Source: Cellvibrio sp. 79
GTDB lineage: Bacteria; Pseudomonadota; Gammaproteobacteria; Pseudomonadales; Cellvibrionaceae
DNA: 64,000 bases
Direction: 5' to 3'
Assembly: GCA_003056245.1 (NCBI GenBank)
Contig: MVDH01000006.1
Location: forward strand, 407,394-471,393
Shown here: piece after piece, positions 9,028-18,360 of the stretch
How positions within the stretch are numbered: position 1 is the stretch's first letter
How the letters are laid out: each line of letters begins with the position of its first letter
Translations under genes and position numbers: made by a program
Notes under the pieces: generated by a model
Told to the model about the DNA's origin: nothing
What the model saw: the letters and a program-made list of their open reading frames with translations, nothing else
Database searches by the model: none

Positions 9028-9405
9028 ATGATCTACCAAGGCAGCTGCCATTGCGGCGCAATAAAATTTGAAGTGGAAGCAGCGGATGAAGTTGAAGTAG
9101 AAAACTGCAATTGTTCGATCTGCACTATGACCGGTTTTTTGCATTTGATTGTGCCGCTGCGCGATTTCCGTATCACCGCCGGCGAAGATAATCTCACCAC
9201 CTACACATTCAACACCGGTGTAGCCAAACACAAATTCTGCAAAACCTGCGGCATCAAACCTTTTTATATCCCGCGTTCAAATCCGGATGGAATGGATGTG
9301 AATTTGCGTTGCATAACACCGCAACCAAAATCAATAAAAGTCGTAGATTTTGATGGCCAGAATTGGGAACAACATGCATCTACCATTGCGCATAAAAGCT
9401 TATAG
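9028..9405 (+). CDS. GFA/CENP-V fold zinc protein
   Basis: A 125-residue protein of the GFA family (named for glutathione-dependent formaldehyde-activating enzyme). The start was placed at ATG 9028 because MIYQGSCHCGAI aligns with family N-termini; the upstream GTG at 8983 adds an unlikely extension. Zinc ligands are visible: CHCG near residue 8, CNCSIC near 33 and CKTCG near 80. The family binds two zinc ions; most members have unproven activity, and formaldehyde-glutathione chemistry is not established for them. It stands alone between two repeat-rich intergenic regions. Confidence 0.82.
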   Translation: MIYQGSCHCGAIKFEVEAADEVEVENCNCSICTMTGFLHLIVPLRDFRITAGEDNLTTYTFNTGVAKHKFCKTCGIKPFYIPRSNPDGMDVNLRCITPQPKSIKVVDFDGQNWEQHASTIAHKSL

Positions 9406-9427
9406 ATTATTGGATTCAAATTATTGG

Positions 9428-9506
9428 GTTCAATAAATTGAACCCCTACGGACGAGGTATATGCAGGGGACGAAGTATTCGTAGGGGCGCAATTTATTGC
9501 GCCCTA
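9428..9506. repeat. Two short palindromic intergenic repeats
   Basis: GGGTTCAA-TAAA-TTGAACCC (9428-9447) and GGGGCGCAA-TTTA-TTGCGCCC (9483-9505) are separated by 35 bp, with CTACG / CGTAG at their facing edges. Palindromes of this style are common dispersed intergenic repeats in bacteria. The second one supplies the last codons and stop of the gene at 9494-9691. Confidence 0.6.
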
Positions 9507-9691
9507 CCCCCCAGAATACGCGAGGGAAGAAATAACAATGCACGCAGGAATGCAAAGACCGCATCAAAGGCAATACCCAGAAGGCGGAATGGAATCGAGA
9601 TTAACCACACAAAAGGCCAGAGCACCAACGCGAGCAAGGCCAGCGGCCAACAAATCACCCACAATAACAGCCAGCAAATAAACGTCAGCAT
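9494..9691 (-). CDS. Small hydrophobic membrane protein
   Basis: A 65-residue very hydrophobic protein with two probable membrane helices (about 3-32 and 38-58), rich in Leu, Trp and Phe, with a short basic tail (PSRILGGRAQ). AGGGGAATT stands upstream of the ATG at 9691. Its regular helix spacing and the conserved-looking IPFRLLGIAFDAVF motif support a real gene. The stop and last few codons come from the palindromic repeat at 9483-9505, so the native C-terminus may have been trimmed. Function unknown. Confidence 0.6.
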   Translation of the reverse strand: MLTFICWLLLWVICWPLALLALVLWPFVWLISIPFRLLGIAFDAVFAFLRALLFLPSRILGGRAQ

Positions 9692-9769
9692 TCCAATTCC
9701 CCTAATAAGCGATTGCTATCACTAGCTTGGACTCAGGTTAGGGGAAATTGGATTCACACTAGCGATAAA

Positions 9770-10246
9770 TTATTTGCTCTCAGGCGTGAGATCGACTGCC
9801 GCACGGAAACTTCCATCCATATAGAAAGGCACCGAGGCATGATCATGGGAAATCAGCCATTGCCCATGGATTTTTCGCAAAGCAAAAGTTGTGCGCACCC
9901 AAAACTCCTTATATCCATCATCTTTTTTAGTGCCGTACATTTTACTAAGCGCTGTTGCGACGGCCAGGTTTTCATCAATAGTGATATCGAAATCCTGCAT
10001 ATCCATTCCTAACGGCCCTTCCCATGTAGCTAGCCACTCTGCGAGATTTTTTGCGTTCAGACCGCGATGAAACAACGGCGGAGCCAAATCATAAATCATC
10101 GCATCACGGGTGTAAGCGGCAACTATCGCATCCGCATTGTGATCGGCATAGGCGCGGTTTAATTGTTCAAACAAGGCTTCAATTTGTGCCCTGTCCGACT
10201 GGAATTTATGGGTTGATACATTTTTGGTCGAAGCGTTGTTAGCCAT
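9770..10246 (-). CDS. SnoaL-like / DUF4440-type NTF2-fold protein
   Basis: A 158-residue cytoplasmic protein. The start at 10246 follows GAAGGAGG. An NTF2/SnoaL-like alpha+beta cone is suggested by IEALFEQLNRAYADHNADAIVAAYTRDAMIYDLAPP (split here as the helix and first strands, ~20-55), then FRG/FHRG, DITIDENLAVATALSKMYG and a terminal WLISHDHASVPF strand. Related proteins act as ketosteroid-isomerase-like enzymes or ligand binders; the substrate is unknown. It sits 13 bp downstream of the gene at 10260-10724 and likely shares its transcript. Confidence 0.78.
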   Translation of the reverse strand: MANNASTKNVSTHKFQSDRAQIEALFEQLNRAYADHNADAIVAAYTRDAMIYDLAPPLFHRGLNAKNLAEWLATWEGPLGMDMQDFDITIDENLAVATALSKMYGTKKDDGYKEFWVRTTFALRKIHGQWLISHDHASVPFYMDGSFRAAVDLTPESK

Positions 10247-10259
10247 GACAAATCCTCCT

Positions 10260-10724
10260 TCACGCGGCGGCTTGCGAATCGATTTGATCGCGCAACTGGT
10301 TGCCATTTAATTTGGTGTAATCTTTATCAACTTCCGCAGCGATTATCAGTTTCAATTTTGGATCGAGTAATTTACGAAATACGCCAAGAAACTCTGGCGA
10401 CGCAAACAGGTAAATTTGTTCAAAGGAATTTCCCTGATAGCCTTTGGACAAAAATTCAGCCAAGCGTCGAGCAAATAACTCTACATGATGTTTTGCAGGG
10501 GTTTGATTGGGCTCATAACCACTAGGCTGAGTCGGCGCACCAACACCATGTTTACTATTGGAAGCGGCATGTTGGCCTAATTTATCTGCTTCAGTTTCTG
10601 CTGTTACTGAACTTGCATCCTCATTATACATTTCAGTGACTTGTTCAACCGGACCTGATGGCTTCAGCTGCGCATACACATAGGCGCGTCCACCATTGGC
10701 AGTAACAATCCAGGATCTGGCCAT
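10260..10724 (-). CDS. Host-attachment family protein (baeRF-like)
   Basis: A 154-residue protein starting MARSWIVTANGGRAYVYAQ, which matches the N-terminus of the 'protein required for attachment to host cells' family (PF10116), a member of the bacterial/archaeal eRF1-like fold group. The middle is low complexity; the C-terminal part (HVELFARRLAEFL, YLFASPEFLGVFRKLL, DKDYTKL) is typical. The start at 10724 follows GGAGGAG. The family name comes from Agrobacterium; a ribosome-linked or stress role is suggested for the wider fold, not proven here. It is upstream of the SnoaL-like gene. Confidence 0.75.
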   Translation of the reverse strand: MARSWIVTANGGRAYVYAQLKPSGPVEQVTEMYNEDASSVTAETEADKLGQHAASNSKHGVGAPTQPSGYEPNQTPAKHHVELFARRLAEFLSKGYQGNSFEQIYLFASPEFLGVFRKLLDPKLKLIIAAEVDKDYTKLNGNQLRDQIDSQAAA

Positions 10725-10883
10725 AATAAACTCCTCCATCGAAATTATTTACTTAAAGCTAATAATCAAATACTCATTATTAGCTCCCACAAATTTACGA
10801 TGCAGAAAAATGAGTGATGTTCAACTTATTTCCAGAAGAAAAACCTATATCAATAAATGCTGTTTATACAAATACTCCTTAAT

Positions 10884-11414
10884 TTATAAATCAATGGCGC
10901 CCTCAACTGCATCATCCAGTTTTTTTCCAATAGCGGCGCCAACCAGCATTTTTACCCCACCAATAATATTGCCATGCTTGCTGTTCCAGTAATAACCATC
11001 ACTGGGAATTACTTTAATTACACTGATGCGCGGATCATCTTTTCCTTCTGTAAACCAGGTTTTTAGTATCGGCTCCCATAACTCTTCAATCTTCGCCCGA
11101 TCCTGCGAGATAGTTGCATGCCCATTTAATTCCAGAAAGTAGGAATGCGACGGCGCTTGAAAATATAACCGTACGCGTGAATCCAGTTTCAACTCATCAT
11201 TTTTATGGCTATCTACCGGGCTTAAGAACCATAAGTTGCCATCATCATCCACTTTTCGCACTGCCATAGGGCGCGCACCGCTGGAATCACCTACCGCGAC
11301 GGCCGTACAAAAGAAGCAACTTTCCGCTTCGTTAACAACATCCTTTATTTTTTTAATTGCATCGTGTCCATGCAAATTGTCGTGATTGTTGTCATGTTCA
11401 TTGTGTGAAGTCAT
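10884..11414 (-). CDS. Pyridoxamine 5'-phosphate oxidase-like general stress protein
   Basis: A 176-residue split-barrel flavin-binding-type protein. A His/Asn/Asp-rich N-terminus (1-20) precedes the FMN-binding split barrel: ARPMAVRKVDDDGNLWFLS (~45-65), VRLYFQAPSHSYFLELNGHA (~80-100), then LWEPILKTWFTEGKDDPRI and the closing GYYWNSKHG. This is the 'general stress protein 26' group; the cofactor may be FMN or F420-like, and the reaction is not known. The gene is in the same orientation as the two small stress-type genes at 9770-10724, 160 bp upstream of them. Confidence 0.82.
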   Translation of the reverse strand: MTSHNEHDNNHDNLHGHDAIKKIKDVVNEAESCFFCTAVAVGDSSGARPMAVRKVDDDGNLWFLSPVDSHKNDELKLDSRVRLYFQAPSHSYFLELNGHATISQDRAKIEELWEPILKTWFTEGKDDPRISVIKVIPSDGYYWNSKHGNIIGGVKMLVGAAIGKKLDDAVEGAIDL

Positions 11415-11546
11415 AAGATATCCCTCGCATTAATAAATACTGAATACGAAGTCGACAATTCGATTAACAAATGAGTTCCGCATCTACGCGCGGTATGGCG
11501 CGTGGAAAATTACAAAAACTGGAATTTTTTGCTCTGAGTGAAAAAA

Positions 11547-11581
11547 CAAACCCCGCATTTCGTTTCCAAATGCGGGGTTTG
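11547..11581 (-). terminator. Rho-independent terminator of azurin gene
   Basis: AAACCCCGCATTT and AAATGCGGGGTTT form a 13-bp stem with a 7-base loop. On the minus strand it is followed by TTTGTTTTTT. It lies about 80 bp after the azurin stop. Confidence 0.8.
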
Positions 11582-11659
11582 TCTTAGCGCTGTTAAATTA
11601 GCGCGGTATTATCGATTAGTTATGATGCAAGTCATCACGCGGTTATGATGCGAGAGAAA

Positions 11660-12112
11660 TTACGGAGCGAGTGTCAAACTGCCTTGCATAATCGCAACGT
11701 GGCCCGGAAATGAACAGAAGAATGTATAGGCCTCACCAGCTTTTAATTTACTTACCGGAAAAGTTACCGACGCTGTTTCGCCGCCGCCAATAATTTTGGT
11801 GAATGCAATTACACGCGCATCATCCTTTTTGAGGTATTCATTCTCAAGCCCCGCAGAAAGGCCGTCAGACGCAACCGGTTTAGCATCAGCCGCCTTGGTC
11901 AATACCCAATTGTGGCCCATTACATTTTTGGGCAATTTGCCTGTATGAGTTAGATTCAAGGTAAAGGTTTTACAGGTTTTATTAACGGTAATGGATTTTT
12001 GGTCAAACTGCATTGCATCGGTACTGGCCAATGCAAAAGTACATTCATCTGCCTGCGCAAACTGGGCGCCTGCCAGTAAAAAAGCCGATAGAGCAAGAGC
12101 ATATTTCTTCAT
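11660..12112 (-). CDS. azu: Azurin, periplasmic blue copper protein
   Basis: A 150-residue type 1 copper protein. The signal peptide ends at AQA-DEC. Copper ligands can be seen: His in MGHNW (about residue 67), and the Cys, His and Met of [13 protein letters not shown] (about 132-143). The disulphide-forming Cys pair of azurins (near mature residues 3 and 26) is present as DEC and TC-K. Azurin shuttles electrons in the periplasm, commonly to nitrite reductase or oxidases. It is a single-gene unit with its own terminator at 11547-11581. Confidence 0.92.
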   Translation of the reverse strand: MKKYALALSAFLLAGAQFAQADECTFALASTDAMQFDQKSITVNKTCKTFTLNLTHTGKLPKNVMGHNWVLTKAADAKPVASDGLSAGLENEYLKKDDARVIAFTKIIGGGETASVTFPVSKLKAGEAYTFFCSFPGHVAIMQGSLTLAP

Positions 12113-12550
12113 GGTTAAACCTCGTTATCCTGGGTTGTAGTTAATCTGATTAATAGAATAAACCACTACTTTACTCAAAAGCAGCTAACCCAATCACGGT
12201 TATAAATGCTTAGATTGGTTAATGGTTGAAGACGTTTCTTTACCGTCACCGCCATTAGGCGATGTCGGGTCATGATAGTTCACCCACTTGCCAGTATAAA
12301 ATCTGTGCGCATTAATCCCCTATACAGAATCAACCTTGCAGGATTCCTCGTTCGTCCGCCAATAGCCTGCCTATAAGATCATCATTTATTAGCAAAAAAG
12401 CAGGACTTAACAGTTAATTGACATTAACTTGGCTAGACTGGGAGCCTGCGGGTATTTTATGGCTCATTGAAAGCCCCGGCAGCTCAAAAAAAGAACGAGC
12501 GAGATTTGCACCAGTAAAAAAGCAGCCCACCCTAAATTCGGTTTTTATTC
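12113..12550. other. Intergenic region between divergent azurin and DUF748 genes
   Basis: About 440 bp with no supportable gene. It must carry divergent promoters for the azurin gene and the DUF748 gene. I see no hairpin or repeat of note and no clear regulator box. Confidence 0.4.
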
Positions 12551-15529
12551 ATGATGACAGAAACAACGATTAAGTCCCCTTCCAGATTTTCGTGGTTGTC
12601 CTGGTTATCCTGGCGGCGTCCTTGGGTATGGTTAATAGGCATCTTCTTGTTTTACAACCTAGTACTTGGCGTCATTGCGCCAATGGTTATCAAGAACCAA
12701 CTGAATGATCTGGTCGTAAAGCGATTAAAACTCAATCTGGATCTGGACGGTATATCCATCAATCCTTACGCGCTGACACTGAACATAGACAACCTGAAAA
12801 TTTCCGGAAAAGAGCTGGGGCAACCATTGGGATTCAGCAATCTTCTTATCAATTTTCAGTTGTGGGATTCGCTAGGCGATACGTGGACAATCAGAGAAGC
12901 GCATTTAACCGGTGTTTATGGCGAATTCAAACGCATCAATACCCAATCGAACAATTTCACCGGGTTAATTAATAACTGGATTGCGAGCGCAACAAAAACA
13001 ACAAATGAAGAAAGCACAGACACATCGGAAAGCTTGCCTCGCCTCCGCATAGAAGACACAAAACTACAAATTGCCAAACTTAAAATAATCGACCAGGTTC
13101 CCAAAAGCCGCTTTGAAACTGAATTAGGTCCTATTGAGTTTCAGGTTAATCAATTCAGCACATTACCTAACGCCACAGGCAAGCAATCGTTATTGCTTAA
13201 AACCAATACTGGCGTGGAATTAAGTTGGCTGGGCAATATCACTCTGTCACCACTTTCCAGCCAGGGCGATGTAAAGCTGGTTGGCCCGGCATTGACAACA
13301 CTGGCAGATTATTTAAAGGATGATTTTAAAATCGCGGTAGCAACCACCAATCTGCAAGCAAAATTTCACTACGCTATCAACAAGCCCGAGAAAGCCGATC
13401 TGAATGTATTGCTGTCCGGCCTTGAGGCAAGTGTGCAAAATCTTAAAGTTAATCAGCACCCGGATCGGTCGCCATTGGTAGCACTAAAACAAATTCATTT
13501 AAGTGGAGGCGAACTCAAATGGCCTGAAGCCAGTTTCCACTTGCAAAAAATCCAGCTTAATGACGGCGATGTATGGGCCACTATTACGCCGCAAGGCCAA
13601 TTAAATTTTACGCAATTGATGGCGGAGAATAGCAGTAATAGTAATGAAAGCTCGCCCTGGCAAGTTGTGAATGAATTGCTATCTGTTAGTGGCGTGAACC
13701 TGCATTACCTTGATCAATCCACCACAACACCATCGCAAATTGAAGTTGAAAAAATTTCACTCGATGTGAAAAACCTCGGAACCAAAGCACAACAACCCGT
13801 CGAAGCGATAGCAAGCTTTACGTTGCAAGGTGGTAAATTTGAATCTACCGCGAAACTGCAACTGAATCCGCTGGCGAATGTGGAAGGCACCTATAAAATT
13901 GCGAAACTCCCGGCAAAAGCCGCGCAAAGTTTTATAGAGCCTTATGCAGCCGTTGAAATTGCTGAAGGCGAAGTGGCAGCGGAAGGGGAAATTACATCCA
14001 AGGATGATGCAATAAAAATCCAGGGAACAGCACAAGTTGATAATTTCAAAGTGCTGGAAAAATCTTCGGGCAATATTCTCCTCACCTGGTCACAATTAAA
14101 ACTCAGTCGTATTATCGCTGACTTGAAAGAACAGAAAGTTAATATTGGCCGCATGCGCTTCGAACAAGCATTTGCTGACTTTAATATTTTTGCCGACGGC
14201 ACCCATACCCTGACACGCGTCCTGAAAACACCTGAACCGGCCGTTCCAGAGTCCGCAGAAACCATTGAGGCCACTGAACCCTCCAGTGAAGTTAGCTATT
14301 TGATTGGCCGCATTGATTTTGAAAATGCCAGCGGAAAATTTACCGACGCATCACTACCGCTGCCGTTTTCCGCTAATGTAGCAAAAATTAACGGCAGTAT
14401 TTCTACCCTGGACTCCACCAGCCATTCACCGGCCAGTGTAAAACTGGAAGGGCAAGTCAGTGAATATGGCGAGATGGTGATGAATGGTGCAATTTTTCCG
14501 CTTGAGCCCACGCAAAAAACCCACATGAATATCAAGTTTAACAACATTGATATCGCCGAATTTTCGCCCTATTCCATTAAATTTGCCGGAAGGGAAATTG
14601 CCAAGGGAAAAATGGATCTGGACCTGGAATACCACATCGATAAAAGCCAGATGCGTGGAAAAAACAATATAGTCCTGCACGAATTTGCATTAGGCAAAAA
14701 AGTGGAACAACCCGGTGCCGCAGACCTGCCGCTTGATCTGGCCGTTGCGCTATTAAAAGATAAAGATGGTGTTATTCGTGCTGACCTTCCTGTACAAGGC
14801 AACGTGGATGATCCTAAATTCGATTACGGTAAAGCCGTTCGCCAAACGATTAGAAAATTGATTACCAATGTAGCAGCAGCACCTTTCCGCTTTCTAGCCG
14901 GACTGGTAGGTGTTGGCCAAAATAAGGATTTGGGATACATCAGTTTCTTTGCTGGCCGTACCGATTTATCACCCGCGCAAAGTGAAAAAGTAAAGCAACT
15001 GGGCGAAGCACTGATAAAACGCCCGGACCTGCAAATAACTATTCCCGGCGTATACTCTGCATCTTTTGATACAGCGGCATTGCAAGAAGAAAAATTCGAT
15101 ACCAATTTACGGGAGTTGTTATCCAAAGGTCTAACAGATGCAAACATCGGTTCACGCAAATATATCGCTACGCTGGAAAAATTGTACGAGGACAAAAATC
15201 TTTCACCAACATTAGCAGAACTGAAAAAAAGTTCCCAAAGTCAAGCGAGCGACGATGAAAATGTCGATCAGCTAACTTATGTGAAAACGATAAAAGAAAC
15301 ATTGATCGCGTCTGAAGTGATTACACAAGAAGACCTAACACAACTTGCCAATAAACGTGCACAGATTGTCTATGACAACCTGACACAAGTACCGGGTATT
15401 AACACCGCCCAATTCAAGCTGGGCACTTCACGTGAAGGACAAATCAATAAAGACAACAAACTTAAACTGGAGCTGGGTGCAGATCTGAAGAAAAAGAAGA
15501 AGAAAAAACAAGCGACGCCAACACTTTGA
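12551..15529 (+). CDS. DUF748 (AsmA-like) inner-membrane-anchored periplasmic protein
   Basis: A 992-residue protein. An N-terminal membrane anchor (~30-50, WVWLIGIFLFYNLVLGVI) is followed by GISINPYALTLNIDNLKISG, typical of DUF748 and AsmA-like proteins that form long beta-groove structures across the periplasm. Two DUF748-type blocks are seen (about 60-400 and 400-750), the second ending in DLPLDLAVALLKDKDGVIRADLPVQG, a strongly conserved stretch. The last ~200 residues look like a degenerate OmpA-type region (LSPAQSEKVKQLGEALIKRP) and end in a Lys-rich tail. AsmA-family relatives help move lipids to the outer membrane; that role is inferred for this protein. Confidence 0.85.
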   Translation: MMTETTIKSPSRFSWLSWLSWRRPWVWLIGIFLFYNLVLGVIAPMVIKNQLNDLVVKRLKLNLDLDGISINPYALTLNIDNLKISGKELGQPLGFSNLLINFQLWDSLGDTWTIREAHLTGVYGEFKRINTQSNNFTGLINNWIASATKTTNEESTDTSESLPRLRIEDTKLQIAKLKIIDQVPKSRFETELGPIEFQVNQFSTLPNATGKQSLLLKTNTGVELSWLGNITLSPLSSQGDVKLVGPALTTLADYLKDDFKIAVATTNLQAKFHYAINKPEKADLNVLLSGLEASVQNLKVNQHPDRSPLVALKQIHLSGGELKWPEASFHLQKIQLNDGDVWATITPQGQLNFTQLMAENSSNSNESSPWQVVNELLSVSGVNLHYLDQSTTTPSQIEVEKISLDVKNLGTKAQQPVEAIASFTLQGGKFESTAKLQLNPLANVEGTYKIAKLPAKAAQSFIEPYAAVEIAEGEVAAEGEITSKDDAIKIQGTAQVDNFKVLEKSSGNILLTWSQLKLSRIIADLKEQKVNIGRMRFEQAFADFNIFADGTHTLTRVLKTPEPAVPESAETIEATEPSSEVSYLIGRIDFENASGKFTDASLPLPFSANVAKINGSISTLDSTSHSPASVKLEGQVSEYGEMVMNGAIFPLEPTQKTHMNIKFNNIDIAEFSPYSIKFAGREIAKGKMDLDLEYHIDKSQMRGKNNIVLHEFALGKKVEQPGAADLPLDLAVALLKDKDGVIRADLPVQGNVDDPKFDYGKAVRQTIRKLITNVAAAPFRFLAGLVGVGQNKDLGYISFFAGRTDLSPAQSEKVKQLGEALIKRPDLQITIPGVYSASFDTAALQEEKFDTNLRELLSKGLTDANIGSRKYIATLEKLYEDKNLSPTLAELKKSSQSQASDDENVDQLTYVKTIKETLIASEVITQEDLTQLANKRAQIVYDNLTQVPGINTAQFKLGTSREGQINKDNKLKLELGADLKKKKKKKQATPTL

Positions 15530-15555
15530 GTATTATCTGACGCCACATTTCTGAC

Positions 15556-15596
15556 TTCAACAAACTACCGACATTAAAATGTTGGTAGTTTGTATG
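15556..15596. terminator. Bidirectional terminator-like hairpin
   Basis: CAAACTACC and GGTAGTTTG pair, with a nested ACATT/AATGT inner stem. It lies between the converging DUF748 gene and the outer-membrane barrel gene. The T tract is short, so strength is uncertain. Confidence 0.5.
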
Positions 15597-15615
15597 CTGA
15601 AAGGACAATCAGTAA

Positions 15616-16362
15616 TTAGAATGCGTAATTGATGCTTAATGAATAAAAATTAAGGTCACTCTTCAACATCGTGTATTCCAACTCGGAAAATAAACGCGCG
15701 GTGAATTGGTAACCCGCCCCCAACCCTGCGGAAAAAGCAGATTCACTTTTAGAGAACTTTTGATCCATTCTGCCAGCAAATGCATCAAAATATTTCTCAC
15801 CTTTTGCAACTGACGCCATCGCTATTTTATTATGGCGCTGATCATATGCATAAAGATCAAAGGATTTTGGCTTTATTTTCAGTGTCGATTTTTCTCTCAA
15901 ATACCCGGCTTTTACTTTGAAATATAGATCGCCGCTTGATCTGTAAACACCATAAATTGCTGTTGTTTCAACATTAACATCAAACGTTAATGCCAAATTC
16001 ATAAAGGCATAAGGGTATGCAGATTGGGCCATAGCCGCATTCCAGGCAGGATTCATTTGTACAATTTCATCCCACGATATACGGTTTACTCTCATGTCCC
16101 CAAAGAACACCTTCTCGCTAGCGTCTTTAGTTGATTTGGAATACTGGCCTTCAATCGCAAAATTTTCCGAGATTTTGTACCCTAACTGAATAAACCCGTT
16201 GTTGGCATCAGAGAATTTTATGTAATCCTCTTGCTCCGATTCCACCCCAGGAATCACTCCATAACCTACTCCAACATATAAATCGGATGCATGTTCATTA
16301 GCAGAAACAATACCGGACATAATCCATCCTGCTATCCCTAGATAAAGAAAACCCTTTTTCAT
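15616..16362 (-). CDS. Outer-membrane beta-barrel protein
   Basis: A 248-residue protein with a signal peptide (MKKGFLYLGIAGWIMSGIVSA). The start at 16362 follows GGAG; a further upstream ATG at 16374 lacks one. It has alternating amphipathic strands (DLYVGVGYG, FIQLGYKISENFAIEGQY, FSAGLGAGYQFTARLFSELEYTML) and ends with the aromatic C-terminus SINYAF recognised by the BAM machinery. It resembles the OmpA/OmpW-like 8-strand 'outer membrane beta-barrel' group. Ligand or role unknown. Confidence 0.75.
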   Translation of the reverse strand: MKKGFLYLGIAGWIMSGIVSANEHASDLYVGVGYGVIPGVESEQEDYIKFSDANNGFIQLGYKISENFAIEGQYSKSTKDASEKVFFGDMRVNRISWDEIVQMNPAWNAAMAQSAYPYAFMNLALTFDVNVETTAIYGVYRSSGDLYFKVKAGYLREKSTLKIKPKSFDLYAYDQRHNKIAMASVAKGEKYFDAFAGRMDQKFSKSESAFSAGLGAGYQFTARLFSELEYTMLKSDLNFYSLSINYAF

Positions 16363-16483
16363 TTCGCACTCCACATTAAATCAATTAACATTTCCATAGC
16401 CCGCAAAGGGCGGGCAAAATTACCACATATTGGGAATATTGTTTAGGATATTTATCAGCGTAGGGGACTTTCAAGAAAGCACA

Positions 16484-16515
16484 AAAAAGGCACTATTTTT
16501 ATAGTGCCTTTTGGG
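16484..16515 (-). terminator. Rho-independent terminator of the DUF6748-like gene
   Basis: AAAAGGCACTA and TAGTGCCTTTT form an 11-bp stem with a 5-base loop; on the minus strand TTTTTTG follows. It lies 28 bp after the stop at 16543. Confidence 0.78.
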
Positions 16516-16542
16516 GATGGTTACCGAATAAAAACAACGATG

Positions 16543-17565
16543 TTATTTTTCTACACGAGTTGGTTTTACAGGCAAATAAAATTGCTGGGCAACCAAACGT
16601 ACACCAATACCGGCAAAACCCTGATACTTTTGATTTTTACCAGCAGTATAAAGTGTTGCACCATTAGCCAATAATTGTTGTGCCCATAGGATATTGTCAG
16701 GTGATGCACCCGACATTTCCAAATTCACTTCAGACAATTTAGTAATACGATTATCTGTGTTTAACAGCTCCTCATTGTAACTAAAACAAGGAGTGGTGAT
16801 GCACATGATGCCATTGTTGGTAACACCATAAAAATTGCCAACAGCAGTGTTTTGTGTAGCAGAACGGTAAGCATCTTTCGCCAGAAATACCCCGAGGACA
16901 CCGGAGGTAGTATCTGCTTTTGGCAATATTGCACCAACTAACAAAAACGGAGTTTTATTACCCACTGAAATCACACCACCATTGATTGGGCCATCACCAT
17001 ACACAACCGAGGCGACATAACATTCTTCTTTCAAACTGCCATCAGCACACTGCGTTAACTTTTTGTTCACCAATTTTACAAAATAACCACCACACAAAGG
17101 CGCTGCGCATTTGCGATAATCCGGCCGGGCAGTGAATACTTCGGAAGCAGTTGTTCTTGCTACGAACTGATACTCCACCAATGGACCATCAAATGCGCGC
17201 GAATCAACATAGCCTTTGGCTTTGATCGTATTGCCTTCAAAGGTGAAAGCTATTTCACGGACAGTACCGTAGCTATCTTCATTCGGATCAGCAGGCAATT
17301 GAAAATACACGTCGGGTGTAGTTACAAGATTGGATGATGGAAATAAGATATGATCACCAGCGGTAGAAATTTGTGCGGAAAAATTGCCAGTGAATGTTGC
17401 TACGGTCGACACACAGGGGTTAACACGGCACCAGGCCGGTGTTACAACAACGGTTCCTTCGACAACAGAAAATGTATACGCATTGCTGGTTTGTGTAAAA
17501 CCTGAATTGGCGAAAAACACAAATAGAAATATAAAGCTGGTAACTAACTGTTTAACCATTTTCAT
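16543..17565 (-). CDS. Exported DUF6748-like protein
   Basis: A 340-residue exported protein; the start at 17565 follows AGGAGTCGTAAA, and the signal peptide ends near SGFTQ. The middle has a Cys-rich motif (RPDYRKCAAPLCGGYFVKLVN, about residues 150-170 of the precursor; CADGSLKEECYVA shortly after), which I associate with DUF6748 proteins. Another Cys pair is at CITTPC. The protein is beta-rich, with many Thr/Val/Ser strands, and was probably secreted or periplasmic. Function unknown. It is a monocistronic unit with its own terminator; the family assignment is by motif memory and moderately sure. Confidence 0.6.
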   Translation of the reverse strand: MKMVKQLVTSFIFLFVFFANSGFTQTSNAYTFSVVEGTVVVTPAWCRVNPCVSTVATFTGNFSAQISTAGDHILFPSSNLVTTPDVYFQLPADPNEDSYGTVREIAFTFEGNTIKAKGYVDSRAFDGPLVEYQFVARTTASEVFTARPDYRKCAAPLCGGYFVKLVNKKLTQCADGSLKEECYVASVVYGDGPINGGVISVGNKTPFLLVGAILPKADTTSGVLGVFLAKDAYRSATQNTAVGNFYGVTNNGIMCITTPCFSYNEELLNTDNRITKLSEVNLEMSGASPDNILWAQQLLANGATLYTAGKNQKYQGFAGIGVRLVAQQFYLPVKPTRVEK

Positions 17566-17815
17566 TTTACGACTCCTGGTAATTACGTTAATTGAAGTTA
17601 TTGTCATACATCCCTGACAACAAAATGGAAATGACAGCAGCAAGAAATAAATTTATGCGACGCTTTGAAAACGACATCATATTATTTCACTGTGCCTGCA
17701 TGTCACAAAAAAGTGTACCATCGGAATTTTTACTTTTTTGTTAAAGATTGTTCAAAATTTATCCCCAAAAATTAATGTTAAGTCACATAAATTTACAGCC
17801 AATTAAGGAAAGGTA

Positions 17816-18301
17816 ATGCCAGTTAGAACATGTGTTCCCGCCGATATTCCACCGTTATGTGGCATTTATAATCACTATATTGCCCATACAACAATAACAT
17901 TTGAAGAGTCACCAGTTAGTGTTACTGAAATGCAAAAACGGGTAGAAACCACGATGCAACTATTCCCCTGGCTAGTATTTGAAGAGAATGAAAAAATTCT
18001 TGGTTATGCTTATGCAGGTAAATGGAAAGATCGAAGCGCCTATAAACATACCGCAGAAATTACTGTTTATTTACACCCTGAGCATTGTGGCAAAGGTATT
18101 GGTGGCATTTTATATAGCACCCTTATTGAACAATTGGCCAATAAAAACATCCATGCATTATTGGCATGTATCGCAATACCCAATGTCGCTAGTGAAAAAA
18201 TTCATGAGCAATTCGGTTTTCGCCAGGTGGCACACTTTCGCGAAGTCGGATTTAAATTCGGGCGTTGGCTTGACGTGGGTTATTGGCAAAAAAATCTTTA
18301 G
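17816..18301 (+). CDS. GNAT N-acetyltransferase, phosphinothricin-acetyltransferase-like
   Basis: A 161-residue GNAT enzyme using acetyl-CoA. The N-terminal IYNHYIAHTTITFEESPVS is typical of the Pat/YncA (MnaT) group, followed by GYAYAGKWKDRSAYKHTAEITVYL and the acetyl-CoA loop HCGKGIGGIL (residues ~92-101). The C-terminal part has the conserved NVASEKIHEQFGF. Members acetylate phosphinothricin-like compounds, methionine sulphone/sulphoximine or other amines; the natural substrate here is unknown. AAGGAAAGGTA stands upstream of the ATG. Confidence 0.87.
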   Translation: MPVRTCVPADIPPLCGIYNHYIAHTTITFEESPVSVTEMQKRVETTMQLFPWLVFEENEKILGYAYAGKWKDRSAYKHTAEITVYLHPEHCGKGIGGILYSTLIEQLANKNIHALLACIAIPNVASEKIHEQFGFRQVAHFREVGFKFGRWLDVGYWQKNL

Positions 18302-18360
18302 CATTACGCCTGCGCGTTAATACTATTCCTGACCACAGATAACAAATAGAGGCTATAACC

